Shown here piece by piece: positions 9,524 to 9,766 of a DNA stretch of 9,766 bases (within the stretch, counting starts at the first letter, position 1; the number at the start of each line of letters is the position of its first letter). The position numbers were made by a program, and so were the translations under genes. This stretch comes from Prevotella sp. CAG:1092 (GTDB lineage Bacteria > Bacteroidota > Bacteroidia > Bacteroidales > Bacteroidaceae). The notes beneath the pieces are model-generated. The model was given only the letters and a program-made list of their open reading frames with translations. It made no database searches and was not told where the DNA came from. The stretch covers positions 34,308-44,073 of the forward strand of contig HF994134.1 of assembly GCA_000436915.1 (NCBI GenBank). The letters run 5' to 3'.

Positions 9524-9601
9524 TTAACTTGGTCTTTCATTATGCAAGCATTCTTTCTGCAGTAAAACATAAGCGAGTCTTTCTCATGGCGCTAGCCTTG
9601 T
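9524..9601. other. Spacer between repeat elements, no gene seen
   Basis: This stretch between the hairpin chain and the long inverted repeat shows no supported gene, no long inverted repeat and no clear promoter. Short palindromes such as CTGCAG (9558-9563) and GCTAGC (9591-9596) occur but are within what chance would give. Confidence 0.4.
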
Positions 9602-9704
9602 GTTGTATTTGTTGTACATGTTGTATTTGTTGTCTTAAAAACCACAACCAACTTTGTCTTACAATATAGAAAACAACAAATACAACCTATACAACTCAAA
9701 CAAC
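9602..9704. repeat. 35-nt imperfect inverted repeat built from GTTGTATTT-like units
   Basis: The left arm (9602-9636) contains the 14-mer GTTGTATTTGTTGT twice, at 9602-9615 and 9620-9633, with an 18-bp period. The right arm (9670-9704) is its reverse complement at 29 of 35 positions, including a perfect copy of the 14-mer at 9673-9686. The arms enclose 33 bp. The structure could form a long hairpin in RNA or be the ends of a small non-autonomous mobile element. There is no reading frame of note inside. Confidence 0.7.
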
Positions 9705-9709
9705 TTCAG

Positions 9710-9736
9710 ATAGTCTTCTTCTCCCACAAAGACTAT
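9710..9736. terminator. Short inverted repeat, possible terminator of a gene beyond the right edge
   Basis: ATAGTCTT (9710-9717) pairs perfectly with AAGACTAT (9729-9736) around an 11-nt loop. It lies next to the REP-like hairpin at the window end. It could terminate a leftward gene beyond the edge, but no obvious T-run accompanies it on either strand. The assignment is tentative. Confidence 0.3.
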
Positions 9737-9741
9737 TCACT

Positions 9742-9766
9742 CCCCTCTCTCTTGGAGAGGGGTTGG
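9742..9766. repeat. REP-like hairpin, truncated by the window edge
   Basis: CCCCTCTC (9742-9749) and GAGAGGGG (9755-9762) form a perfect 8-bp G/C-rich stem with a 5-nt loop, followed by TTGG at the window end. From memory, stems of this CCCCTCTC...GAGAGGGGTTGG type are widespread intergenic repeats in Bacteroidota. The element continues past the edge, so its full length cannot be seen. Confidence 0.6.

Noticed and set aside
9364..9570. 68-codon minus-strand frame as a real gene
   Set aside because: It is composed mainly of the hairpin element. The stems explain the sequence better than a protein does, and no promoter or domain supports it.

Overview
The window looks like a chromosomal segment of a Bacteroidota gut bacterium, most likely Prevotella/Segatella or a close relative. 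Four observations support this. The encoded enzymes are the SusB / PulA / SusA set typical of Bacteroidales starch use. The MalQ is the long, CBM20-bearing type common in that group. The best promoter candidate matches the Bacteroidota TAnnTTTG -7 element rather than a sigma-70 box. The starts are preceded by A/T-rich DNA without clear Shine-Dalgarno sequences. The species cannot be fixed from the sequence alone.

Layout. (1) Positions 3-134 hold the last 43 codons of an unidentified gene. (2) Positions 135-367 are a regulatory intergenic region: a short 21-bp tandem repeat, a 9-bp-stem hairpin, a LacI-family-like operator overlapping a second palindrome, and a Bacteroidota-type promoter. (3) 368-3103 encodes a 911-aa cytoplasmic 4-alpha-glucanotransferase of the DPE2 type, with two N-terminal CBM20 modules and a GH77 catalytic domain split by a large insertion. 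(4) A strong intrinsic terminator lies at 3120-3166. (5) Three exported enzymes follow with gaps of 5 and 7 bp: a GH97 SusB-like alpha-glucosidase (3214-5349), a type I pullulanase (5355-7304) and a SusA-like GH13 amylase/neopullulanase (7312-9228). (6) Positions 9229-9766 contain no convincing gene but are packed with repeats: a heptamer tract, a chain of five hairpins with a repeated palindrome, a 35-nt imperfect inverted repeat, and a REP-like hairpin cut by the window edge.

How the genes work together (inference from family knowledge). Maltooligosaccharides reaching the periplasm are cut by the SusA-like enzyme, debranched by the pullulanase and trimmed to glucose by SusB. Glucose and maltose enter the cytoplasm, where the DPE2-like MalQ transfers glucosyl units from maltose to larger glucans. 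The outer-membrane parts (SusC, SusD, SusE/F, SusG) and SusR are not in this window.

The coding part is a recognisable starch/maltodextrin locus. The least explained sequence is the upstream operator region and the repeat-rich 3' intergenic region.
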